Assembly: GCA_043762325.1 (NCBI GenBank)
Contig: JAYUMU010000175.1
Location: 50,557 to 114,556 of the forward strand
Direction of reading: 5' to 3'
DNA length: 64,000 nucleotides
Source: JANXSS01 sp025356535
GTDB lineage: Bacteria; Pseudomonadota; Gammaproteobacteria; Burkholderiales; Burkholderiaceae_D
Below, one piece after another: positions 54,196 to 64,000 of this stretch (position 1 is the first letter of the stretch; the number at the start of each line of letters is the position of its first letter). The position numbers and the translations under genes were made by a program. The notes under the pieces are model-generated. The model searched no databases and was not told the origin of the DNA. It saw only the letters and a list, made by a program, of their open reading frames with translations.

Positions 54196-54276
54196 ATGAA
54201 CTCTTCACAGCACATCATCCGACGTCGCGCCAGTGCCTCTGCCCGCAGCCGCCTGCGACCGACGCCGTGCACGTGA
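54196..54276 (+). CDS. Putative arginine-rich leader peptide
   Basis: A 26-codon open frame, ATG to TGA, with six arginine codons: three in a row at positions 9-11 (CGA CGT CGC) and others at 17, 19 and 21. The predicted transcription start coincides with the ATG, leaving no room for a ribosome-binding site, so translation would have to be leaderless. A terminator begins 18 bases after the stop, and the downstream gene is an acetylornithine-type aminotransferase, which fits an arginine-sensing leader. The peptide may instead be accidental within a non-coding RNA, since CG-rich DNA favours Arg codons. No family is recognised. Confidence 0.4.
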   Translation: MNSSQHIIRRRASASARSRLRPTPCT

Positions 54277-54294
54277 CCGTTTCCTGATCACCGA

Positions 54295-54324
54295 GCCACA
54301 GGCGAACCCTGTGGCTTTTTTTTT
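54295..54324 (+). terminator. Intrinsic terminator in the argD-like leader
   Basis: GCCACAGG (54295-54302) pairs with CCTGTGGC (54308-54315) across a 5-base loop, followed by nine T residues (54316-54324). It lies about 105 bases before the aminotransferase ATG, so it would end most transcripts from the promoter at 54161 unless regulated. Confidence 0.85.
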
Positions 54325-54429
54325 GGTATTTTGCAGTCCGCAGCCATTGGGCAGACTGCCGTTCTTTACCGGTTTCCCCAGCCCTTGTTTCGTTTTTCCC
54401 TACGCAGCCGCCCGACCAGGAGTCACGCC

Positions 54430-55632
54430 ATGGAATTCAACCAGTTCGAAGTCGATGCACTGATGTACATCACCAACCGGCCGCCGATCGTCTTCGTCGA
54501 AGGCGACGGCATGTACCTGACCGATCACAACGGCAAGCGCTACCTCGATTACCTGCAGGGCTGGGCCGTCAACTGCCTCGGCCATGCGCCGCAATGCATC
54601 AGCGACGCCCTGGCTGCGCAGTCGAAGAAGCTGCTCAATCCATCACCGGCCTTCTACAACGCGCCGTCGATGCGCCTGGCGGCGCTGCTGACGGCCAACT
54701 CCTGCTTCGACCGGGTATTTTTTGCCAACAGCGGCGCCGAAGCCAATGAAGGCGCCATCAAGCTGGCGCGCAAATACGGCCGCATCCACAAGAATGCCGC
54801 CGGTGGCAAACGCTTCGAGATCATCACCTTCGATCACAGCTTCCATGGCAGGACATTAGCGACCATGTCGGCCTCCGGCAAGCCGGGCTGGGACACGATG
54901 TATGCGCCGCAGGTCGATGGTTTCCCGAAGGCTGAGCTCAACGACATCGCCAGCGTCGAACGCCTGATCACGGAACGCACCATCGGCGTGATGCTCGAAC
55001 CCGTGCAGGGTGAAGGCGGCGTCATTCCGGCGACCCGCGAATTCATGCAGGCGCTGCGCGCGCTGACGAAAAAACACGGCATCCTGATGATGGTCGATGA
55101 AGTCCAGAGCGGCATGGGCCGCTGCGGCACGCTGTTTGCGCACCAGCTCGCCGGCGTCGAGCCCGACATCATGACGCTTGGCAAGGGCATCGGCGGCGGC
55201 GTGCCGCTGGCGGCCCTCTTGTGCCGGGAAGAGATCGCCTGCTTCGAGCCGGGCGACCAGGGCGGCACCTACAACGGCAATCCGCTGATGACAGCGGTCG
55301 GCGTGGCGGTGATGGAAGCGCTGACCGCGCCGGGCTTTCTGCAGGAAGTCGTCGACAAGGGCGCCTATCTGCGCAGCCAGTTGCTGATGCTGTGCGAGCG
55401 CCATGGCCTGGCCGGCGAACGCGGCGAAGGCCTGCTGCGCGCATTGAAGCTGGGCCACGACATCGGCCCGAAGATCGTCGAAGCGGCGCGCGACCTGGCG
55501 CCGATAGGCCTGTTGCTAAATTCGCCGCGGCCGGACCTGCTGCGCTTCATGCCGGCGCTGACGGTGACGACTGCCGAAATCGACCAGATGATCGGCATGC
55601 TGTCGGATGTACTACGCACGCTCGGACATTGA
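54430..55632 (+). CDS. argD: Acetylornithine-type class III aminotransferase
   Basis: A 400-residue PLP enzyme of fold type I, class III. It has FANSGAEANEGAIKLARKYG (about 98-117), HSFHGRT (about 136-142), EPVQGEGGV (about 190-198), MVDEVQSGMGRCG and the PLP Lys252 in TLGKGIGGGVPL. It fits acetylornithine/succinyldiaminopimelate aminotransferase, acting in arginine synthesis, although related ornithine or GABA aminotransferases cannot be excluded. ATG 54430 has AGGAG nine bases upstream. Regulation by the leader element just upstream is likely. A PaiB-like gene follows 58 bases later. Confidence 0.88.
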   Translation: MEFNQFEVDALMYITNRPPIVFVEGDGMYLTDHNGKRYLDYLQGWAVNCLGHAPQCISDALAAQSKKLLNPSPAFYNAPSMRLAALLTANSCFDRVFFANSGAEANEGAIKLARKYGRIHKNAAGGKRFEIITFDHSFHGRTLATMSASGKPGWDTMYAPQVDGFPKAELNDIASVERLITERTIGVMLEPVQGEGGVIPATREFMQALRALTKKHGILMMVDEVQSGMGRCGTLFAHQLAGVEPDIMTLGKGIGGGVPLAALLCREEIACFEPGDQGGTYNGNPLMTAVGVAVMEALTAPGFLQEVVDKGAYLRSQLLMLCERHGLAGERGEGLLRALKLGHDIGPKIVEAARDLAPIGLLLNSPRPDLLRFMPALTVTTAEIDQMIGMLSDVLRTLGH

Positions 55633-55690
55633 GGGTCGCGCGAGTTGTAGATTGCGAACTGCGCCATTGTTCACTTGAAGGAAACGCCGG

Positions 55691-56317
55691 ATGTACCTGC
55701 CAAAGCATTTCGAACAGAACGATCCGGCACTGCTGCTGGAGGTGATGCGGCAGTACACGTTTGCCACGCTGGTGTCGCTGGTCGATGGTGCGCAATTTGC
55801 GACCCATGTACCCGTGGTGGCCAGCGAGGTCGATGGCATCATTGAAATCAACGGCCATGTCGCACGCGCCAATGCGCACTGGCGCGGCATGCAGAGCTCG
55901 CCCGAGGTGCTGATGATCTTCCACGGGCCGCACGCTTATATCTCGCCGACACATTACACGCAGCAGAACCGGGTGCCCACCTGGAACTACATCGCCGTGC
56001 ATGCCAGCGGCACGGCAACCGTGCATGAAACCGATGCGGCAAAGCTTGCCATCCTGGCAGAATCGATCGGCCATCACGAGCCGGCGTACCGGGCGCAGTT
56101 CGACGCACTGGACGCACAATTCCGCGCCGCGATGTTGCATGCCATCGTCGGTTTTACCATCCAGGTCGAGCAATTGCAGGGGAAGTTCAAGCTCGGCCAG
56201 CACCGGCTTGCCGACGACAAGCCGGAATTGCAGGCCTGGCATGAAGCCGGTGGCGAAAACGAGCAGGCCATCGCATCATGGATGCAGCGCCTCGGCTACT
56301 GGCCGCAGACAGCCTGA
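55691..56317 (+). CDS. PaiB-like FMN-binding protein
   Basis: A 208-residue protein of the PaiB/FMN-binding split-barrel family. It has MYLPKHFEQND at the start, THVPVV (about 38-43), NGHVARANAHWR and the highly conserved VLMIFHGPHAYISPTHY (about 73-89), followed by VPTWNYIAVHASGTA. PaiB of Bacillus was described as a negative regulator of sporulation and protease genes, but FMN or heme handling is the more general property of the fold. It may be co-transcribed with the aminotransferase gene. It converges with lpdA. Confidence 0.88.
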   Translation: MYLPKHFEQNDPALLLEVMRQYTFATLVSLVDGAQFATHVPVVASEVDGIIEINGHVARANAHWRGMQSSPEVLMIFHGPHAYISPTHYTQQNRVPTWNYIAVHASGTATVHETDAAKLAILAESIGHHEPAYRAQFDALDAQFRAAMLHAIVGFTIQVEQLQGKFKLGQHRLADDKPELQAWHEAGGENEQAIASWMQRLGYWPQTA

Positions 56318-56351
56318 CCGGATGCAGCGGGCCGGCAGATCGCCCGTCGTA

Positions 56352-56392
56352 GCGGCAGTCGAGCGGTTGCCTCGGGTTGCTTCGACTGCCGC
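56352..56392. repeat. Inverted repeat between convergent genes
   Basis: GCGGCAGTCGA (56352-56362) and TCGACTGCCGC (56382-56392) form a perfect 11-base stem with a 19-base loop between the PaiB-like and lpdA stops. It could act in both directions as a weak terminator; no T-run is present. Confidence 0.5.
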
Positions 56393-56403
56393 GCGCAAGC
56401 GAC

Positions 56404-58239
56404 CTATTTCTTCGGCATGTACAGGTCGGTAATCACGCCCAGGCCCATTTCGGCGGCAAACATCGGCGTCTCCGACAATGTCGGATGCGCATGGATCGTC
56501 AGCGCCAGGTCTTCCAGATCGGCACCCATCTCCATCGCAAGCACCGTCTCGGCCAGCAATTCCCCGGCGTTCACGCCGACGATGCCGGCGCCGATGATGC
56601 GCCGGGTTTCCGGGTCCCACAAGAGCTTGGTCACGCCATCGTCGCGCCCCATCGCCAGCGCCCGGCCACTGGCCGCCCACGGGAAGTTCGCCTTGGCATA
56701 TGGTATGCCCTTCGCCTTGGCTTCGGTCTCGGTCAGGCCCATCCATGCAACTTCCGGATCGGTATAGGCGACCGAGGGAATCGTCATCGGCTCGAACACG
56801 ACCTTGTGGCCGGCGATGACTTCGGCGGCGACCTTGGCTTCATTGGTTGCCTTGTGCGCCAGCATCGGATCGCTGCAGACGTCGCCGATGGCAAAGATGT
56901 GCGGCACGTTGGTGCGCTGCTGGTTGTCGACCGGTATGAAGCCGCGCTCGGTGACGATCACGCCGGCCTTGTCGGCGGCGATCTCCTTGCCGTTGGGCTT
57001 GCGGCCCACTGCCAGCAGCACCATGTCGAACAGTTGCGGGGGCGGCGCCGCGCCGCCGGCGGTAGCGCTCTCGAAGGTCGCCAGCAAGCCATCCGCCCGG
57101 GCTTCGAGCCTGGTGACCTTGGTCTTCAGGTGAATTGCGGCGTAGCGTTTTTCGATGCGTTTTTGCAGCGGCTTGACGAGGTCGCGGTCCGCCGCCGGAA
57201 TCAGGCCATCGGCAAACTCGACCACCGTGATGCGGGCACCGAGCGCATCATAGACGCAGGCCATTTCCAGGCCGATGATGCCGCCACCGATGACGAGCAT
57301 GGTCTTTGGAATCTGCCGCAACTCCAGCGCGCCGGTCGAATCGATCAGGCGCGGATCATCAAGCGGAAAACCCGGGATGCGCGACACCGAAGAACCGGCG
57401 GCGATGATCGCATTCTTGAAGCCGATCACCTTGACGCCCTCGGCCGTTTCCACCGTCAGCGTATGCGGCGACGAGAAACTGCCGCGCCCCACCACTACTT
57501 GCACCTTGCGCGCCTTGGCCAGGCTGCCCAGGCCGCCGGTCAGTTTCTTGACGACGCCATCTTTCCAGCCCCGCAGCGCATCGAGATCGATTTCCGGCGC
57601 CGACATCTTGATGCCGAAATGCGACATTTCTTCCGCTTCGCTGACGACCTTTGCCGCATGCAGCAATGCTTTCGAGGGAATGCAGCCGACGTTGAGGCAA
57701 ACGCCACCCAGGCTCGGATAACGCTCGACCATGACGACCTTCTGGCCGAGGTCGGCGGCGCGAAAGGCAGCGGTGTAACCACCCGGCCCGGCGCCCAGCA
57801 CCAGGGTGTCGCATTCGATGTCCGGCTGACCGGCATACGCCGGCGCCGGTGTCGGTGCTGCTGCCGAAGCGGTAGCGGGCGCTGAAGACGTGGTGGCGGC
57901 CACGCCATTTGCTGCCGGCACCGCAGCCGAAGGTGCAGCGCCGGCAGGAGCAGTTGCCACCGGCACTGCGGGCACAGCGGGGGCCGGGGCATCGACCGCA
58001 TCGGCCGACTCCAGCAGGATCAGCACCGAGCCTTCGGCAACCTTGTCGCCGATCTTGATCTTCACTTCCTTGACCACGCCGGCATGGCTGGCCGGAATCT
58101 CCATGCTGGCCTTGTCGGACTCGACCGTGATCAGCGACTGGTCCACCTTGATGGTGTCGCCTGACTTGACCAGCAGTTCGATCACTTCGACTTCCTTGAA
58201 ATCGCCTATATCGGGTACCTTGACTTCGATGATGCTCAT
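56404..58239 (-). CDS. lpdA: Dihydrolipoyl dehydrogenase (E3) with N-terminal lipoyl domain
   Basis: A 611-residue E3 component of pyruvate dehydrogenase. An N-terminal lipoyl domain (about 1-75, lipoyl Lys43 in SDKAS) is joined by an Ala/Pro-rich linker (about 80-135) to the flavoprotein core: VLGAGPGGYTAAF (about 147), redox-active disulfide GGVCLNVGCIPSK, NAD motif VIGGGIIGLEMA and C-terminal HAHPTLSE with the catalytic His. It reoxidises dihydrolipoamide with NAD+. The lipoyl domain is nearly identical to that of AceF. It is last in the aceE-aceF-BPH-lpdA operon. Confidence 0.95.
   Translation of the reverse strand: MSIIEVKVPDIGDFKEVEVIELLVKSGDTIKVDQSLITVESDKASMEIPASHAGVVKEVKIKIGDKVAEGSVLILLESADAVDAPAPAVPAVPVATAPAGAAPSAAVPAANGVAATTSSAPATASAAAPTPAPAYAGQPDIECDTLVLGAGPGGYTAAFRAADLGQKVVMVERYPSLGGVCLNVGCIPSKALLHAAKVVSEAEEMSHFGIKMSAPEIDLDALRGWKDGVVKKLTGGLGSLAKARKVQVVVGRGSFSSPHTLTVETAEGVKVIGFKNAIIAAGSSVSRIPGFPLDDPRLIDSTGALELRQIPKTMLVIGGGIIGLEMACVYDALGARITVVEFADGLIPAADRDLVKPLQKRIEKRYAAIHLKTKVTRLEARADGLLATFESATAGGAAPPPQLFDMVLLAVGRKPNGKEIAADKAGVIVTERGFIPVDNQQRTNVPHIFAIGDVCSDPMLAHKATNEAKVAAEVIAGHKVVFEPMTIPSVAYTDPEVAWMGLTETEAKAKGIPYAKANFPWAASGRALAMGRDDGVTKLLWDPETRRIIGAGIVGVNAGELLAETVLAMEMGADLEDLALTIHAHPTLSETPMFAAEMGLGVITDLYMPKK
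58021..58239 (-). repeat. Lipoyl-domain coding repeat, copy in lpdA
   Basis: The first 73 codons of lpdA are closely similar in DNA and protein to the first 73 codons of aceF (60266-60484). Long stretches are identical at DNA level, for example across the SDKASMEIP region. Confidence 0.7.
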
Positions 58240-58352
58240 GTGATGCTCCGGTGTGAACCTGCCGTGCTGTTGCGGCAGCCTGTCATTGTCGGTAAAAACG
58301 TCGATGAAGATGCTGAAAATGCTGGCGTGCTGCTGGCGGCGCGGGCCGTCAG

Positions 58353-58916
58353 CTAGATGTCGAAACTGATGATCTGAAACGGTGCTGCCGAACTCTTGTC
58401 GAACTCGGCGCCGGCCTGCACGCCGATTTCCGCCACGGCGCGCGCATCCGGCGCACTGTCGTAGGCCGCGTACATGGCGCCGAGCGCGAAATTTCGACCG
58501 CTGCCGATGCCCCAGAAACGGTCGAAACTGAAGACTTCGCGATACGAATAGATGCCGAAGATGCCGTGCCGGTTTGCCACCAGCGAGATCAGCTGCGACG
58601 ATTCGTAGGGGTCGTCTTCATCCTCCTTCGTATTGAGGAAATAGGTCTCCTTCAATATCTGGTGCGCCTTCGAAAAGGTCGTGAAGACTTCGTCACGCGT
58701 CGACAGCCTGCACTCCTCGCCCATTTCGGTGAGCAGCTTGCGCATCACCGGAAAATGCGCGGCCGACCCGGCCAGCGTGATGTAGGAGTCGCCGACCTGG
58801 AAGATCTTCTGGTTCATCTCGTAGGCGTTCGACAGGCGCGTGTCGCCGAAGGTCACCAGCGAGTCGGCGGCGATTGCGATCTGGTTGTTCTTGCGGACCA
58901 CGACGCACGTGGTCAT
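58353..58916 (-). CDS. Beta-proteobacterial proteasome homologue (BPH), Ntn-hydrolase
   Basis: A 187-residue protein of the proteasome/HslV superfamily. After Met removal it would begin TTCVVVRKNNQIAIAADSLVTFGDTR, giving an N-terminal catalytic Thr1 with Asp17 (AAADS) and a Lys near residue 36 in the expected places, and a serine-glycine motif GIGSGRNFALGAMYA (about 132-146) equivalent to the HslV late catalytic segment. It matches the BPH group known from betaproteobacteria, distinct from HslV and Anbu; related proteins form double heptameric rings. No ATPase partner (HslU-like) is adjacent. It sits between aceF and lpdA with gaps of 92 and 113 bases. In vivo substrate is unknown. Confidence 0.85.
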   Translation of the reverse strand: MTTCVVVRKNNQIAIAADSLVTFGDTRLSNAYEMNQKIFQVGDSYITLAGSAAHFPVMRKLLTEMGEECRLSTRDEVFTTFSKAHQILKETYFLNTKEDEDDPYESSQLISLVANRHGIFGIYSYREVFSFDRFWGIGSGRNFALGAMYAAYDSAPDARAVAEIGVQAGAEFDKSSAAPFQIISFDI

Positions 58917-59008
58917 GCAGCGACTCCGCGCAATGCCGGGCGCGAACCGGGCGATGGCCTGCGCGCCTGCAGCGCCCGCACAAAAACGAATGACGGCATC
59001 GACATCTC

Positions 59009-60484
59009 CTAGAGCAGCGTCTTGCGCATGTCGCCAAGCACTTCTGCCAGGTAGACCGAGAATCGCGCACCCATTGCGCCGTCGACCACCCGGTGATCGT
59101 AGGACAGTGACATCGGCATCATCAGGCGTGGCTGGAACGCCTTGCCGTCCCAGACCGGCTTGATCGCCGTTTTCGACAGGCCCAGGATGGCGACCTCCGG
59201 CGCATTGATGATCGGCGTGAATGCGGTGCCGCCGATGCCGCCAAGCGACGAAATCGTGAAACTCGCACCCTGCATGTCGGCGGGTTTGAGCTTGCCGTCA
59301 CGCGCCTGCGCCGACAGCTCGCCCATTTCCTGCGCGATCTGCACGATGCCCTTCTGGTCTGCGTTCTTCACCACCGGCACCACCAGGCCGTTCGGCGTGT
59401 CTGCCGCAAAGCCGATGTTGTAGAACTGCTTCAAGATCAGGTTGGCGCCCTCGGCATCGAGCGACGAATTAAACGCCGGGAATTTTTTCAGGGCATTGAC
59501 GCAGGCCTTGATGACGAACGCCAGCATGGTCAGCTTCACGCCCGACTTTGCCATGGACGCATTGGACGCCTTGCGGAATTCCTCCAGCTCGGTCACGTCG
59601 GCCTCGTCGTACTGCGTCACATGCGGAATCATCACCCAGTTACGGTGCAGGTTCGGTCCGCTGATCTTCTTGATGCGCGACAGCGGCTGCAGTTCGGTTG
59701 CGCCGAATTTCGAAAAATCCAGCGACGGCCATGGCAGCAGGTCGAGCCCGACGCCGCTGCCACCGGTCTTCGCAGGCGCCTTTGCCGCAGCAGCGCTTGC
59801 ACTGCCACTTGCACCGTCGACGATGAGCTGCTTGACGTAATTCTGCACGTCCTGCTGGGTGATGCGGCCCTTCGGACCGGTGCCGGCCACGCGCACGAGA
59901 TCAACGCCGAGTTCGCGCGAGAACTTGCGAATCGATGGCGACGCATGCGGCACGACATTGGCCCCTGTTGCTGACGCACCGCCGGTTGCCGGTGCGCCCG
60001 ACACGCCGGCTGCAGCCGCAGCGCCGGTGGCGCCCGGCGCGACCGGTCCGCCACCGCCGCCGTAACCTGTGGGCACGGCAGCCGGCGCGGCGGCTGGCGC
60101 CGGGCGCGACTCGACCAGCGTCAGCGCCGGCGTGCCCGATGCCGTGGCATTGGCCGTGGCCGGCGTTGCCGCAGCCGGCGCTTGTGCCACGGCTGCCGCA
60201 GCGCTCGGTGCGGCAGCAACCGGCGCGGCCGCTTCGGCATCTGCTGCAACCGCTTCCAGCAGCAGCAGCAGCGAACCTTCCGCAACCTTGTCGCCCACCT
60301 TGACCTTGATTTCCTTGATCACGCCGGCCTGGCTGGAGGGAATCTCCATGCTCGCCTTGTCGGACTCGACCGTGATCAGCGACTGATCGACCTTGACCGT
60401 GTCGCCTGCCTTGACCAGCATTTCGATGATCTCGACTTCCTTGAAATCGCCGATATCGGGTACCTTGACTTCAACCATGCTCAT
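59009..60484 (-). CDS. aceF: Pyruvate dehydrogenase E2, dihydrolipoyl acetyltransferase
   Basis: A 491-residue E2 with a single N-terminal lipoyl domain (about 1-75, Lys43), a long Ala/Pro/Gly linker with GYGGGGG (to about 165), a peripheral-subunit-binding domain (SPSIRKFSRELGVDLVRVAGTGPKGRITQQDV, about 172-203) and the catalytic domain, whose active-site motif is SYDHRVVDGAMG near the C-terminus. E. coli AceF has three lipoyl domains. It transfers acetyl groups to CoA and forms the core of the complex. ATG 60484 (MSMVEVKVPD) is chosen; a longer frame starts in non-conserved sequence. It follows aceE by 31 bases. Confidence 0.95.
   Translation of the reverse strand: MSMVEVKVPDIGDFKEVEIIEMLVKAGDTVKVDQSLITVESDKASMEIPSSQAGVIKEIKVKVGDKVAEGSLLLLLEAVAADAEAAAPVAAAPSAAAAVAQAPAAATPATANATASGTPALTLVESRPAPAAAPAAVPTGYGGGGGPVAPGATGAAAAAGVSGAPATGGASATGANVVPHASPSIRKFSRELGVDLVRVAGTGPKGRITQQDVQNYVKQLIVDGASGSASAAAAKAPAKTGGSGVGLDLLPWPSLDFSKFGATELQPLSRIKKISGPNLHRNWVMIPHVTQYDEADVTELEEFRKASNASMAKSGVKLTMLAFVIKACVNALKKFPAFNSSLDAEGANLILKQFYNIGFAADTPNGLVVPVVKNADQKGIVQIAQEMGELSAQARDGKLKPADMQGASFTISSLGGIGGTAFTPIINAPEVAILGLSKTAIKPVWDGKAFQPRLMMPMSLSYDHRVVDGAMGARFSVYLAEVLGDMRKTLL
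60266..60484 (-). repeat. Lipoyl-domain coding repeat, copy in aceF
   Basis: Partner of the lpdA segment at 58021-58239. Of the first 49 residues only about eight differ, all conservatively. Confidence 0.7.
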
Positions 60485-60515
60485 TGTTCGCTCCGCTAAT
60501 AACAAGGTGACCGGA

Positions 60516-63212
<2,697 letters not shown>

Positions 63213-63366
63213 GCGTGTCTCCTAGATGTTGGATGCGCTGCGTGCAATACGTGCACCGTGGGTGCCGGCCCGATGCATCTCGACGGCGTGTTGCCTGGTG
63301 ATCTGACTGCAGGGAGCCGTCGGTCATTTTGCAACAGAATTTGTTTAATAAACCACTTCGACGCGT

Positions 63367-63395
63367 ATTTTAGCAGGATGATCCGGGATTTTCAA
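63367..63395 (-). promoter_or_regulatory. Sigma-70 promoter of the aceE operon
   Basis: On the minus strand TTGAAA (63395-63390), a 17-base spacer and TAAAAT (63372-63367), close to consensus. Transcription would start near 63360, about 148 bases before the aceE ATG, a long leader with room for regulation. Confidence 0.7.
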
Positions 63396-63490
63396 ATTAC
63401 GGGATGACATTTCATGATGTGATATTTTGCTGCGCAGCCGCAAAGTCCCACGCCCCGAAATCGCTCCTGCAGCGCCGCGCTTGCCGCGTT

Positions 63491-63521
63491 GCCACACTGC
63501 CGCCGGGTGTGGCCTTATAAT
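63491..63521 (+). promoter_or_regulatory. folD -10 box with overlapping dyad
   Basis: A perfect TATAAT (63516-63521) lies 30 bases before the folD ATG. Immediately upstream is a perfect inverted repeat GCCACAC (63491-63497) / GTGTGGC (63507-63513), placed where a -35/-10 spacer would be, so it may be an operator. No good -35 hexamer at 17 bases is visible. Confidence 0.45.
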
Positions 63522-63551
63522 TTCGCTTTGACGCTTCCGACTGCCACCACA

Positions 63552-64000
63552 ATGCCTGCGAATCTGATCAGCGGTACCCAACTCTCGCAAGAAATCCGCG
63601 TCGATATTGCCCGCCGCGCAGCGCGCTCAAGCAGTGCCGGCGTCCAGCCGGGGCTTGCCGTGATCCTGGTCGGCGACGACCCCGCCAGCCATGTCTACGT
63701 GCGCAACAAGGTGCAGGCCTGCGCCGCCACCGGAATCCGCTCAGTACTGGAGCGCCACCCCGCCAGCCTGACGCAGGCGGCACTGCTGGCGCAGATCGCC
63801 GCCCTCAATGCCGACCCGGCCGTGCATGGCATCCTGGTGCAGATGCCGCTGCCACCCCAGATCGACCCGAACGCCGTGATCGCTGCGATTTCGACCGCCA
63901 AGGACGTCGACGGTTACTCGGTGCTGAGCGCCGGCGAACTGCTGACCGGCGCACCGGGCTTTCGCCCCTGCACGCCCTACGGCTGCATGAAGCTGATCGA
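63552..64000 (+). CDS. folD: Bifunctional methylenetetrahydrofolate dehydrogenase/cyclohydrolase, N-terminal part
   Basis: The first 149 residues of FolD, cut by the right edge. The conserved GLAVILVGDDPASHVYVRNK (about 34-53) contains the catalytic Lys, and GILVQMPLPPQ (about 95-105), AKDVDGYSVLSAGEL (about 117-131) and PCTPYGCMKLI follow exactly as in the family. It interconverts 5,10-methylene-THF, methenyl-THF and 10-formyl-THF in the cytoplasm. The start follows GACTGCCACCACA and is divergent from aceE. Confidence 0.96.
   Translation, partial: MPANLISGTQLSQEIRVDIARRAARSSSAGVQPGLAVILVGDDPASHVYVRNKVQACAATGIRSVLERHPASLTQAALLAQIAALNADPAVHGILVQMPLPPQIDPNAVIAAISTAKDVDGYSVLSAGELLTGAPGFRPCTPYGCMKLI

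Larger units (their letters stand above)
54126..54429. other. Leader region of the argD-like gene
   Basis: This 304-base gap holds, in order, a sigma-70 promoter (54161-54189), a 26-codon Arg-rich ORF (54196-54276), an intrinsic terminator (54295-54324), and about 100 bases of further leader ending in AGGAG before the ATG at 54430. The arrangement resembles either an amino-acid attenuator or a small RNA followed by a separate promoter for the aminotransferase gene. Confidence 0.6.
63213..63551. other. Divergent control region between aceE and folD
   Basis: This 339-base gap carries a strong minus-strand promoter for aceE (63367-63395), a leader of about 148 bases before aceE, and a plus-strand -10 box with a dyad for folD (63491-63521). 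No coding sequence or RNA gene is recognisable in it. Confidence 0.5.

Overview
This 64 kb window looks like the chromosome of a GC-rich betaproteobacterium, most likely Burkholderiales and probably Oxalobacteraceae (Herminiimonas/Massilia/Noviherbaspirillum-like). The placement is inferred from gene content: a urt-ure urea block, polyhydroxyalkanoate (PHA) genes, topoisomerase IV genes with a lytic transglycosylase between them, a dihydrolipoyl dehydrogenase with its own lipoyl domain, and a beta-proteobacterial proteasome homologue inside the pyruvate dehydrogenase operon. I saw no rRNA, tRNA, CRISPR array, prophage or intact insertion sequence. Coding density is high and most open frames opposite genes are GC-driven shadows.

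Layout. 1-554: start of a DUF349 protein, cut by the window edge. 820-11956: a nitrogen-scavenging block, urtABCDE (urea ABC importer) followed by ureDABCEFG (nickel urease and its maturation proteins). It is preceded by a sigma-54-type promoter with an NtrC-like site and is interrupted twice by REP-like inverted repeats (urtA/urtB and ureF/ureG). 11964-16587 (minus): CinA-like protein, EI24 membrane protein, sterol-desaturase-like protein, polysaccharide deacetylase and a beta-propeller protein. 16831-17477: FKBP isomerase and acyl-CoA-binding protein. 17511-21434 (minus): a tight operon of solute-binding protein, NhaD-like carrier, 2-hydroxyacid dehydrogenase and PHA granule protein. 21857-27585: seven-iron ferredoxin, ferredoxin-NADP reductase, intracellular PHA depolymerase, RnfB-like ferredoxin, endonuclease III, VIT1-like carrier and DUF1841. 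27656-30702 (minus): two small cytochromes c and a Gcr-family membrane protein. 30839-40001: MoxR ATPase, GNAT acetyltransferase and CoxE-like VWA protein, then parE, lytic transglycosylase, parC and a metallo-beta-lactamase-fold lipoprotein. 40092-44401 (minus): a GGDEF/EAL protein, an aminotransferase and a RidA-like protein. 44771-54125: htpG, panE-like, spermidine-synthase-like, an orphan GspE-type ATPase, a small unknown protein, a FAD oxidase, an epimerase and a 2Fe-2S flavoreductase. 54126-56317: an arginine-rich leader ORF with promoter and terminator, then an ArgD-type aminotransferase and a PaiB-like protein. 56404-63212 (minus): aceE-aceF-BPH-lpdA. 63552-64000: start of folD.

How the genes work together. 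Urea is taken up by UrtABCDE and hydrolysed by UreABC after UreDEFG insert nickel, all apparently under nitrogen control. PHA storage appears in three places (PhaZ, a granule protein, an acyl-CoA-binding protein), next to pyruvate-to-acetyl-CoA conversion by the PDH complex.

The observations I would follow first are the leader/terminator element before the argD-like gene at 54161-54324, the proteasome homologue embedded in the PDH operon, the REP-like insertions in the urea block, and a 15-16 residue insertion in UreC. All assignments come from reading the sequence; no database search or structure prediction was run.
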